Assembly: GCA_003157445.1 (NCBI GenBank)
Contig: PMJN01000130.1
Location: forward strand, 184-11,385
Origin: Micrococcales bacterium
GTDB lineage: Bacteria; Actinomycetota; Actinomycetes; Actinomycetales; Dermatophilaceae
DNA: 11,202 nt
Direction of reading: 5' to 3'
Positions 1 through 6,886 of the stretch are shown piece by piece. The position numbers were made by a program, and so were the translations under genes. Position 1 is the first letter of the stretch. Every line of letters starts with the position of its first letter. The notes under the pieces were generated by a model that was not told where the DNA came from, did not search any database, and saw only the letters and a list, made by a program, of their open reading frames with translations.

Positions 1-1104
1 GCGATGGTGGGCTTCGACCCCGCCGATCCCTACTCGCGCCCAGCGCCGTTGCGGCGGCTGACCTCAACACGGCACCGCCCTGTCATCGGAGTTCCCGACG
101 TGGACCTCGCGCTGGATCCGTTGCACCAGCAGGCTTGGGAGCGGGCCATCGCCCACGCGGCAACCCTCGCCACGGTGATCACGGTCGATGTCCGGCCATT
201 GCTGCAAGCCGCCCAACTGCTCTATGCGGGGCCATGGCTGGCCGAGCGGGCCTGCGCATTCGGGCATCTGCTCACCGGCGGCGCACACATCGATCCCACG
301 GTGCGGGCCATCGTCTCGGAAGCAGAGTCCATGACGGCCATCGAAACCTTTGCCGGCATGTACCAGCTCGCCGATCTTCGACGGCAGAGCGAGCCGACCT
401 GGGACCTGCTCGACGCTCTGCTGCTGCCGGTCACCCCTACCCACCCAACTCTGGCGGAAGTGGCCGCCGACCCGGTCGGGGTCAACAGCAAGCTCGGTCG
501 CTTCACCAACATGACCAACCTGCTGGACCTGTGTGCGGTCGCGGTGCCGGCCGGTATGCGCTCCGACGGGCTGCCGTTCGGGGTGCAGCTATTGGCACCG
601 GCCTTTGGCGACTGGAAACTGCTGGACCTTGCCTTGCGCTGGTGCGGCGAAGCACCCACCTCGCCAACCGTGCCATCCCAACAGACGGCCATGGACGACA
701 CCGTGCTCCTCGCCGTGGCTGGGGCTCACTTGAGCGGTCAGCCACTGAACCCCGATCTGCTCCGCCTCGGAGGCCGCCTGGCCTACAGTGCTCGTACCGA
801 TGCCAGCTATCGGATGTTCGAGATCCCCGGCCCGATACCCCGGCCGGGGCTCACCCGGCGGATGGGTGCCCAAGGCGAGACGGGCGATGGGATCGAAGTC
901 GAAGTCTGGCGACTGCCTGCCTCAGGGATGGTCGGGCTTCTAGCCTCGGTCATGCCGCCGCTGGCGGTCGGACCCATGGACCTGGCCGACGGAACTCAAG
1001 TGCTCGGGTTCGTCTGTACTACCGATGGATCTGACGCCGGCCGTGACATCACCAGCTTTGGCAGTTGGCGGACCTATCTGGCCGCGGCCACCCCGATGGG
1101 GTAA
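1..1104 (+). CDS. atzF: Allophanate hydrolase, 5'-truncated by window edge
   Basis: This enzyme (EC 3.5.1.54) hydrolyses allophanate to ammonia and CO2, the second step of urea breakdown through urea carboxylase. The open frame runs in from base 1, so the ATG at base 4 is internal. What remains is the end of the amidase-signature domain, starting at GFDPADPYSR, a stretch that follows the catalytic core in this family. The conserved PVTPTHPT and GLPFGVQLLAP blocks lie near residues 141 and 190. From about residue 235 comes the separate C-terminal domain typical of allophanate hydrolases (AGAHLSGQPLNP, then YRMFEIPGPIPRPGLTR, ending near FGSWRTYLAA). The Ser-cisSer-Lys triad would lie upstream, outside the window. 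Full-length relatives have about 600 residues, so roughly 40% is missing. The stop is TAA at 1102-1104. The two-domain match makes a plain amidase unlikely. No urea carboxylase gene is visible; it would have to lie upstream. Confidence 0.9.
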   Translation, partial: AMVGFDPADPYSRPAPLRRLTSTRHRPVIGVPDVDLALDPLHQQAWERAIAHAATLATVITVDVRPLLQAAQLLYAGPWLAERACAFGHLLTGGAHIDPTVRAIVSEAESMTAIETFAGMYQLADLRRQSEPTWDLLDALLLPVTPTHPTLAEVAADPVGVNSKLGRFTNMTNLLDLCAVAVPAGMRSDGLPFGVQLLAPAFGDWKLLDLALRWCGEAPTSPTVPSQQTAMDDTVLLAVAGAHLSGQPLNPDLLRLGGRLAYSARTDASYRMFEIPGPIPRPGLTRRMGAQGETGDGIEVEVWRLPASGMVGLLASVMPPLAVGPMDLADGTQVLGFVCTTDGSDAGRDITSFGSWRTYLAAATPMG

Positions 1105-1446
1105 TCACCTCTGTTCTATGAAGGGCAGGTTCCCGGGGAAGAATGCGGATTCGAGGTCAGCGTTTCCGGCGCCGTCCGCAACCGCGTGCCCAGTGATGGG
1201 TCGCCCTTCATCCCTGCCCCAACGGATCGAACAAGATGAGAAAGCGATGCCCGCGATCGATGCACGAACCTCATCCCGTTCAAATGGATAAGGACACCAC
1301 CCGACCCGCCGCTTGTGGTCACGGTCGTCCACGGAGTCGCGTACTGCGGGCGACTTGTCACCGACGGCGATCGCCTAGCAGTAGACGGTCAGCCGCTTAT
1401 GAACGCCGTCGAGAGCGTGACGATTGTGAACGCGTGCCCAAGCGGG
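1105..1446 (+). pseudogene. Possible decayed reading frame after the allophanate hydrolase gene
   Basis: No intact gene lies between 1105 and 1623. Frame 1, the frame of the preceding hydrolase, nevertheless gives two protein-like stretches. One runs from about 1111 (LFYEGQVPGEECGFEVSV) to a TGA at 1237-1239. The other runs from about 1261 to a TAA at 1444-1446, with VVTVVHGVAYCGRLVTDGD near 1315-1371. Third positions in the second stretch are mostly G or C, as in the real genes nearby. I do not recognise a family, and neither stretch has a convincing ATG or ribosome binding site. It may be a small gene broken by a stop codon, or chance openness in GC-rich DNA. From 1447 to 1623 I see nothing. 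Confidence 0.2.
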
Positions 1447-1623
1447 TAAAGGCGGCGAGACATTGCGGAAACAGGGCTCGGCCCCACCCGATCCACCCCA
1501 CGTCCATCTGCGCGCTGTGATCCCTGCCCCACGGTGGGCGATAGGCGGCGCAAGACGCAGAACGAGCAAGGTGGCGGAAGCTCGCACACGCGCTACGAGT
1601 GGTCTGAGCCGGTCTCGTATGCG

Positions 1624-2500
1624 TCAGCGCCAGAATCCGGTGAGCTGCCCGGCAAGGGCTGTGCCTTGGTTGTAACCGGCTCGATCGGCGGGCGGACGCG
1701 TTGACGGGTCCATCACATTGACTCCGAATGCGTCGCGGGAGTTGCTATCCGGGAAGATCGTTTCGACCCTGGTGCCGCGTGCGCGAAGTTCGTCGACCTG
1801 CGCCCCGAGATGCATGCCCCAGTCCAGCGGAGGCCGTGATCTGCCGCCGAATGGTGACAGCACCAGCACCCGTGCGTATCCGGCTGCCAGATCGGCATTC
1901 TCGCTTCTTCGGTAGCCGCCGTCGATGTATCGGCTGTCGCCGATGCTGTACGGAGGGACACCGCAGCCATTGGCAGTGCTGGCGGCGACGGCGTCCACCA
2001 GGTCGACTCCGCTGTGGCGGTCGAACACGACCGGTTCACCGGTATGGGCATTGACCGCCGGGATGAGCATCCGCCGTTGCGGCCAGAGCCGACTGGGCAG
2101 CCGAGCGGCGACGGTAGCGCGCCACTGCGTTTGCGCAGAACTGTGCGACGCCGCGTCCGTCTCGAGCGCCGCCGCTCCCATCCTGCGGCCTATGTCGCCC
2201 GCATCCTGCGCGGCACCGATTACTGCGCTCGGTTTCTCCATATGGTTCGCCGCCGGCCCAATTGGAACGCGTCCACCGTCGGATCCCACCGGAGCAGTCC
2301 GTGGCTGGGGCGCAGCGCCAGGGATGTCGGCAAGCAGTTCGGTCGGCTGGATACCGCTGCTTACCTGGCCGCGCGGTCGATCCGGCCGACGTCCCGATGA
2401 ACAGGTCGGCGCCGGTCAGATCCAACCCGGCCTCAAATAGACCGGCGATGACGCCGATCAGCCACATATTGCCTGCCGATCCGCCACCACCGAGGACCAA
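1624..2500 (-). pseudogene. Patatin-like phospholipase, frameshifted
   Basis: Patatin-like proteins are serine lipid acyl hydrolases with a Ser-Asp dyad. Reading right to left, the first frame carries the glycine-rich oxyanion loop (LVLGGGGSAGN, about 2500-2468) and the nucleophile elbow GTSAGS, with the Ser codon at 2387-2389. The homology then leaves that frame at about 2366-2372 and continues in another one (VSSGIQPTELLADIP onward) to TGA at 1624. The second part holds the catalytic Asp motif YIDGGYRR, Asp codon at 1921-1923. One base is missing or two are extra at the shift, so the nucleophile and Asp lie in different frames and no active enzyme is expected. The start is also unclear: the only start codon of the first frame is a TTG at 2500 that would cut off the usual charged N-terminus, and residues RRGRA precede it in frame. 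A sequencing error is the main alternative to true decay. Confidence 0.8.
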
Positions 2501-2686
2501 CGCTCGCCCGCGGCGCGCGCGCCCTTGTGGCGTCGACCTGCGACTGATCCTGGTCGGACCTTGGCCGACGCCGCGAGCAGGCGTCCATCCAGGTGCGTGG
2601 CCAGGCGATTGCTGAGCACCTGGCTAAAGGTTCGCTGACCTGGTCCACAGCCGACCCGTTCTAGGCGGCTCGCAAGTGGGTCATTA

Positions 2687-3139
2687 TCAGGTGGCAACGG
2701 TGACAGTGGTATCCGATTGTGCCTGAGGGACACGACGACCGGCCAGTACTGCTACGACGAACATGACAAAGGCGTTGACTCCGTGGAGCCAGCTGATTCC
2801 CGGCACAGCGCGAGCCACGAAACCGAGCACGATCTGGAGTATCAGCAGCCCCAGGATGGACAGCGCCCACTTGACTCCACCGGGGATCTTGGCGAAGAAC
2901 GACACGACCACCAGTATCAGCGTCACCACCGGTATGAACATGACGCCGTCGAACCAGTGAAGAGCGAATCCAATCGTGCCGGGGAAGGACGCATTGGTAT
3001 CGTTCCAGATCGCCGGGGTGATGGTTGCCCCGTCACTGATGTACTTGTCGAGAGCACTGAACGAGTAGACAATCAGTGCTGCCTGAACAACAACCAGACC
3101 AGCAATGACGTAGGCAAGAATCCGGTAAGTCGATTTCAT
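2687..3139 (-). CDS. DUF6220-type small integral membrane protein
   Basis: The 150-residue product resembles actinobacterial proteins annotated as DUF6220, whose function is unknown. Four hydrophobic helices are visible at about residues 7-27, 55-78, 87-107 and 115-133. The motifs between them, SFPGTIGFALHW, SFFAKIPGGVKWAL and LHGVNAF, include His residues in or next to the second and fourth helices; heme or metal ligation is conceivable but untested. The ATG at 3137-3139 is chosen because GGGAG lies six bases upstream and because the residues before it in the same frame are not protein-like. The tail is short and Thr-rich (TTVTVAT). It has no operon partner: the patatin pseudogene follows on the same strand after about 190 bases, and I see no clear terminator in that gap. 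Confidence 0.75.
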   Translation of the reverse strand: MKSTYRILAYVIAGLVVVQAALIVYSFSALDKYISDGATITPAIWNDTNASFPGTIGFALHWFDGVMFIPVVTLILVVVSFFAKIPGGVKWALSILGLLILQIVLGFVARAVPGISWLHGVNAFVMFVVAVLAGRRVPQAQSDTTVTVAT

Positions 3140-3255
3140 GATGCGCTCCCTTGTTCTGATCTCTTCGTGCTGGGGTGGGATGAGTGCTGTCATGCTGATA
3201 CAAGACCAATTCGTGGTGACCAGGCCGGTGCACGTAATGATCACCAGGGATCGGG

Positions 3256-3513
3256 GTGGACCGGCTGACCGACGAGAGAGCCCAGACGCTGGAGGCTGTG
3301 GGCGAGCTTCGCAACCTGGAGGTCAAGAGGCTGGACAGCCTGCAATTGGCCATGTTGCAGAAGGCCATGCAGGGTGATGTGCCGTCCGCCACTGCGGTGG
3401 TCCGGGTCATCATGTCCAGATGCCCTCTGTTGGGTTTGGAGGGGCCGGGCCAGCTAAGAACTGGGGAACCTAGAGGCCCAGGACACTGGTGGTTTCGCCG
3501 GGCGACTGACTGA
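3256..3513 (+). CDS. Phage-like helical fragment, possibly decayed
   Basis: This short frame encodes a charged helical segment, roughly residues 1-65, with ELRNLEVKRLDSLQL, then AMQGDVPSATAVVRVIMSR, then LLGLEG. From memory, this pattern matches the C-terminal half of small actinobacterial phage or prophage proteins that have an N-terminal helix-turn-helix and are often annotated as terminase-small-subunit-like. The helix-turn-helix part is absent, because a stop lies at 3238-3240 just upstream. A GTG at 3256 with AGGGA upstream could start translation, but a truncated remnant is more likely. After LLGLEG the sequence loses family character (residues 66-85). The gene stands alone with no phage genes beside it. 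Confidence 0.35.
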   Translation: MDRLTDERAQTLEAVGELRNLEVKRLDSLQLAMLQKAMQGDVPSATAVVRVIMSRCPLLGLEGPGQLRTGEPRGPGHWWFRRATD

Positions 3514-3772
3514 TGCTGGGTTGACTGCAGTTCGTTGCTTGGGCCAGGCGACCTTGGTTGACCGTAACGCCTGGATATGCACAGATTTCAACACTGTTGC
3601 CACCAGCGTCTGATCTGAGCGACCGCCCGCCGTTGGCCCGCTCGGCTCCCGATCCAATGCCGACCAAACGGAATCGACTCAGCCGTCGTCTTCGGCCACA
3701 CATCCTCCACAACGTTGTCGCGGAGACCACGTACCTCAACGGCGTCATTGGGAAGGGGCAGAAACCGTGTCG
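3514..3772. other. Intergenic stretch, no gene seen
   Basis: The gap between the phage-like fragment and the end of the SCO4226-type gene has open frames on both strands, but none shows recognisable motifs or a convincing start. I see no RNA gene, strong hairpin or repeat in it. Confidence 0.4.
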
Positions 3773-4021
3773 TCACACCTTCAGCGGCACGGGATGGATC
3801 TCGTCGAACGGGTGGCCGGCCCTCTCATGAATACGCTGGACCGCATCGGTTGAGTCGGCCTCGGACAGGCAGTAGACCAGCCCGCTTTCAGGGTCCGCCC
3901 AAGCCTGCTTGAAGTTGACCCCCTCTTCGCCCTGGATGGCAAGGTCGGCGGTGTGAGCCTCCTTCAGACCTTCGGCGGTGATGCCGACCATTCCGCGGTG
4001 GATGTCCATGAACTCAGGCAT
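3773..4021 (-). CDS. SCO4226-family nickel-binding protein (DUF4242)
   Basis: The product is a small cytoplasmic protein of the DUF4242 family. The Streptomyces member SCO4226 has a ferredoxin-like fold and binds nickel. The match is close along the whole length: MPEFMDIHRGMVGITAEGLK at the start, EEGVNFKQAWADPESGLVYC in the middle, and AVQRIHERAGHPFDEIHPVPL at the end. The His and Glu residues near both ends are likely metal ligands. Three starts are possible: TTG at 4030, ATG at 4027 and ATG at 4021. AGGAG ends nine bases before the last and only three before the ATG at 4027. Starting at 4021 gives 82 residues beginning MPEF, the length I recall for this family, so that start is chosen. A 29-bp palindrome 55 bases upstream suggests regulation. 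The gene stands alone and looks intact amid broken neighbours. Confidence 0.85.
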   Translation of the reverse strand: MPEFMDIHRGMVGITAEGLKEAHTADLAIQGEEGVNFKQAWADPESGLVYCLSEADSTDAVQRIHERAGHPFDEIHPVPLKV

Positions 4022-4075
4022 TTTCATCAACTCCTGGTTGTAGGTGGCGCCAGGGAACTCCCGGCAACCTGCATC

Positions 4076-4104
4076 TCAGGGTGACCTTAGTAAGGTCACC
4101 CTGA
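4076..4104. promoter_or_regulatory. 29-bp perfect palindrome, likely operator
   Basis: The arms are TCAGGGTGACCTTA and its exact reverse complement around a single central G, so all 28 arm bases pair. It lies 55-83 bases upstream of the chosen start of the SCO4226-type gene, a normal place for a repressor site of the TetR or similar dimeric class. A TTGACA match lies further upstream on the minus strand (4131-4136), but no good -10 box was found at standard spacing. There is no T-tract, which argues against a terminator. It does not match the IdeR box or the Streptomyces Nur site as I remember them. Confidence 0.6.
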
Positions 4105-4240
4105 CCACGAAAGCATCGTCGTGAGTGGGATGTCAACAGCAGGATGTCTTGCAGGTCCTTCGCCGGCAGATTGAACGGACCGTGCAGCAGGGTCTGGGTG
4201 CTCGAGTGGAAGGACTCAGCGGCCCCTTGAGCCCGACCAA
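4105..4240 (-). pseudogene. Possible coding remnant beside the transposase junction
   Basis: On the minus strand, in a frame different from the transposase, bases from about 4240 down to 4130 read AQGAAESFHSSTQTLLHG followed by PFNLPAKDLQDIL. This looks like real protein and begins about where transposase similarity stops (near LVGLKG, 4223-4240). I do not recognise the family. It may be the end of a gene into which the element inserted or with which it recombined, or a diverged end of the element. There is no start codon, and the frame loses protein character towards 4105. Confidence 0.25.
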
Positions 4241-4845
4241 CCGTCGGGCCCGGGCCAGGGACGCCTCGTCCAGGGTCCGTGCGCGTTGCTGGTCTTGACG
4301 AACCGGGGCATGCCGGCGGCCTTCTCGCCGGCGACGACGGCCTTGGCCCGGTTCTCCTGCAACGGCGGACTGTTCTGGATGGTGTGACCGGTCTTGGGAG
4401 TTATGGTGTCGATCAGCTGTCCGTCACTGAACGCGTGACCGTGCCAACGGAAATGGGACGCCAGGTCAGCCGAGGCCTTCGTTACCCGCGAGCCGACGAT
4501 GAACCGCAGCCGGGCTTGGTCGAGCTCGCGCAGGTTCGTCGCTGACAGCATCCCGGCGTCGGCGACCACGACCATGTCCGCGAGCTGGTGGCGGGACTGG
4601 CACGCCTGGAGGATGGGGATGATCGTGGCCGTCTCGGCCTTGTTGCCCGCAAAGCAGCCGATATCGAGGGGGAACCCGCCCCGGTCGACGAGCAGACCCA
4701 CCACGACCTGCGGGTCGACCCGACGCTCCTTGGAGGACCCGACCTTGCGTAGTCGTCGTCCTTCTCCGCCTCGAAGTACAACGTCGTGACGTCGTATGAG
4801 ACCAACGCACGTCCCCGTGGGAGCGCGCATGCTCGAAGCACCGAC
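4226..4845 (-). pseudogene. IS1634-family transposase remnant
   Basis: This is the decayed middle of a DDE transposase of the IS1634/IS1549 type. Read from 4845 downward, it shows VSYDVTTLYFEAEKDDD in one frame. After a shift at about 4752-4760 it continues as KVGSSKERRVDPQVVVGLLV, GCFAGNKAETATIIPIL and VVVADAGMLSATNL, then FIVGSRVTKA. Relative to family members, sequence is missing at about 4360-4400, between ITPKTG and LQENRAKAVVAGEKA. A further shift near 4281-4288 moves the frame to TLDEASLARARRLVGLKG, where similarity ends. The N-terminal part and the C-terminal part, where I expect the last acidic catalytic residue, are absent, and no terminal inverted repeats were found. The element is therefore immobile. 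Its upstream edge coincides with the broken front of the PAS gene, which points to insertion followed by deletion. Confidence 0.8.
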
Positions 4846-5835
4846 GCGGCGGAGCGGATGTTCGGCTACTCAAGCGCGGAGATCATCGGTGAGCCCGCCC
4901 AGTTCCTGACTCCCGAGGATCGAACGACCGAAAGCGATCCCGTCCAGGCCAAAATCACCGCCGGCGAGCATGTCAAGAGCTTTGAGACCAAGCGGGTGCG
5001 CAAGAACGGAGTGGTGTTTCCAGTCTCGCTCACCATGTCACCGATCCACGACGACGGCACAGTCGTCGGCGTCTCGGTGATCTACCGCGATCTGAGCGAG
5101 CAGAAGGGTGCGCTGGCGATCGCCCAGGCCCTGGCGGCGATTGTCGAGAGCTCGGACGACGCGATCGCCGGCAGGACCATCGGCGGCATCATCACAAGCT
5201 GGAACCCGGCCGCCGAAAAGATGTTCGGCTACCCGAAAGCGGAGATTGTCGGCCAGCACGTCGACCTGCTCGTTCCGCAAGAACGGGGCGCCGAGAGGAT
5301 CTCGATCCTGGCTGAGGTCAGCGCCGGCCGACCGGTCGACAACTTTGAGACCGTCCGGGTCCGAAAGAACGGCATCCTTTTCCCGGTCGCCCTGACCATC
5401 TCCCCAATTCCTGACGAACACGGTGCGGTTACCGGTGCCTCCGAGGTCTACCGCGACCTCACCGAGCTCAGGCATGCAGCCCGCTGCGCCCGGGCCCTGA
5501 TCGAGGCGGGCCTGGACCCGATGGTGACGATTGGCTCCGAAGATGTAATCAACGACGTCAACGAGGCCGCAGTCAAGGCCACCGGTGTGCCACGTCACAA
5601 GCTGATCGGGACCGAGTTCTCGCACTACTTCACCGACCCCGAACAGGCCCACGAATGCCTCGAGCGGGCGTTCACGCAGGGGTCGGTCACCAACTATCCG
5701 TTGACCCTGCGCCAAAAGGACGGCGCCCGCACCGACGTGCTATTCAACGCATCGGTCTACCGCGACGAGGGTGGAGCCGTGCTCGGCGTGTGTGCAGTAG
5801 CCCGCGACGTTTCCGAACAGGAGGGGCCTCCGTAG
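4786..5835 (+). CDS. PAS-domain sensor protein, truncated at both ends
   Basis: Three PAS domains sit in tandem. Numbered from the GTG at 4786, they cover about residues 20-105 (front missing; AERMFGYSSAEIIGEP through VIYRDLSEQ), 108-230 (WNPAAEKMFGYPKAEIVG through VYRDLTEL) and 233-345 (ALIEAGLDPMVTIGSE, GTEFSHYFTDPEQA, ASVYRDEGG, VARDVSEQ). Such domains sense ligands, redox state or light through a bound cofactor. The first lacks its N-terminal strands because sequence before about 4846 is antisense transposase remnant. Residues 1-20 are therefore foreign, and the working start could be ATG 4858. Actinobacterial relatives usually continue into an output domain such as a histidine kinase or SpoIIE phosphatase. 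Here the frame stops at TAG 5833-5835 directly after PAS3, with no output domain. It is probably a non-functional fragment, although the remaining frame is intact. Confidence 0.75.
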   Translation: MTSYETNARPRGSAHARSTDAAERMFGYSSAEIIGEPAQFLTPEDRTTESDPVQAKITAGEHVKSFETKRVRKNGVVFPVSLTMSPIHDDGTVVGVSVIYRDLSEQKGALAIAQALAAIVESSDDAIAGRTIGGIITSWNPAAEKMFGYPKAEIVGQHVDLLVPQERGAERISILAEVSAGRPVDNFETVRVRKNGILFPVALTISPIPDEHGAVTGASEVYRDLTELRHAARCARALIEAGLDPMVTIGSEDVINDVNEAAVKATGVPRHKLIGTEFSHYFTDPEQAHECLERAFTQGSVTNYPLTLRQKDGARTDVLFNASVYRDEGGAVLGVCAVARDVSEQEGPP

Positions 5836-5877
5836 GTCGATCCCTCACCGAGGAAAGATGCGCGCCCGTCGAGGCAA

Positions 5878-5894
5878 TTGCGGACGTGCCGCAA
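5878..5894. terminator. Weak stem-loop between convergent genes
   Basis: TTGCGG and CCGCAA pair around a five-base loop, between the end of the PAS gene (+) and the end of the lipoprotein pseudogene (-). The position suits a shared terminator, but the stem is short and no T-run follows on either strand. Confidence 0.2.
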
Positions 5895-5899
5895 GGCGT

Positions 5900-6822
5900 T
5901 TACGCCGGGCGCGGCAGTGGTGTCCATCGGGCGTCGGCAGACGTCGTGCCGCCTGGCTCCAGGCTGTACATGCCATCGCTACGGATGGTCAGGACTTCAC
6001 CGGAAGGCTGGTAGAGCACCCATTGCTCGACGGTTTTGGCACTGTAGACGTGCTCGGGTGCTGGTGTCGTCGTCATCACGCAGCCGAGATCGAAGCTGAA
6101 CTTCGTGCTTGCGTCCACCGGGCTGACGGTGACGGCACATCCCACGCCGAACTCTGGTTTGCATCAGCAGGTCCCGACAGCCGTGGTCAATCGCGTCACC
6201 TGGGAGCTTGTCGTCCCGTGAGAGATGTCCACCGTCATCCGGATTGTGGGGTACTTCTTGGTGTCGACGCCAATGAAGTGAGAGCCGTCCCTGCGGACCT
6301 GGATGAGCTTCGACTGATTGACGCAAAGGCCGCACGCGTGGAGTAGGAGCCGCGTGCCTGGATGTTGCTGATCGTGAACACCAACGTGCCGATCGTCCTC
6401 ACCACGCCCGGGGTAACAGAGCCCTCGAGGTAATTCACGACGTCCGCTGACGCCAGGTCAGCCAGGCAGGGGTCGAGCTTGTTCTGTCCAATGGTCCGGC
6501 CCATTCCCTGGAGAAAGTCAGAGGACAAGATCATGCTGGTGCGGGATGCTTTCGGAATGTTGGCCGGCGAATTCACGATGACTTTCAGTCCGCCATACGT
6601 GTATGTCGTGTGTGGGGCCAGGACGACAGGTCCGCTTGCGCTGGCGCTGGGGGCGGCCGTGGTCGGCGGGCTGGTGGTGGTCGCCGAGGGGCTCGAACCG
6701 CCGGTGGAGGCCGGCAGCGTGGCCTTGGCGTCTGACCCGCCGCATGCCGTCAGGCTCGCGGCCAAAACTGCGGCGCAGGACAGGACGGCAATCGTGTGCT
6801 TTACAGTCGGTTTCCTGCCCAT
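5900..6822 (-). pseudogene. Secreted lipoprotein, broken by frameshift and stop
   Basis: The N-terminus is a clear lipoprotein signal: KP.VKH, a hydrophobic stretch, then the lipobox LTAC with Cys at residue 27, followed by a Ser/Thr/Pro/Ala-rich linker to about residue 65. A folded domain begins near VVLAPHTTYTYGGLKVIV. At about 6335-6348 the protein-like sequence moves to another frame (CGLCVNQSKLIQVRRDG, HFIGVDTKKYPTIRMTVDIS). It then meets an in-frame TGA at 6164-6166 and continues as CKPEFGVGCAVTVSP to TAA at 5900. Repaired, the protein would have about 305 residues with several Cys pairs. The family is not recognised. It is the last gene of the toxin operon, 64 bases after the SseB-like gene, and so could have been a surface partner. 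Two independent lesions favour true decay over a single sequencing error. As it stands, translation from ATG 6822 ends at 6235 with a foreign 33-residue tail. Confidence 0.7.
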
Positions 6823-6886
6823 ATGTTCGTATCCAGCGGTCGGAGGCAGCGGTTACCAGAGGGCCCTGCCAGCAACGGCATACCGT

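Noticed and set aside
1130..1140. TTCCC-G-GGGAA palindrome after the allophanate hydrolase
   Set aside because: Five-base arms without a loop or T-run do not support a terminator or operator.
1210..1531. 12-bp direct repeat ATCCCTGCCCCA at 1210-1221 and 1520-1531
   Set aside because: It is short, GC-rich and has no matching ends or element between the copies; chance is sufficient.
5038..5715. 225-codon minus-strand frame opposite the PAS protein
   Set aside because: The + strand shows three clear PAS domains; the minus frame is a mirror of their GC-rich codons.
5821..5832. GGAGG-GG-CCTCC inverted repeat at the end of the PAS gene
   Set aside because: A two-base loop cannot form a stable hairpin, and it lies within codons.
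6164..6166. TGA between two Cys codons in the lipoprotein could encode selenocysteine
   Set aside because: The same gene also has an upstream frameshift, the protein is a secreted lipoprotein, and no selenocysteine insertion hairpin was seen. A plain nonsense change is simpler.
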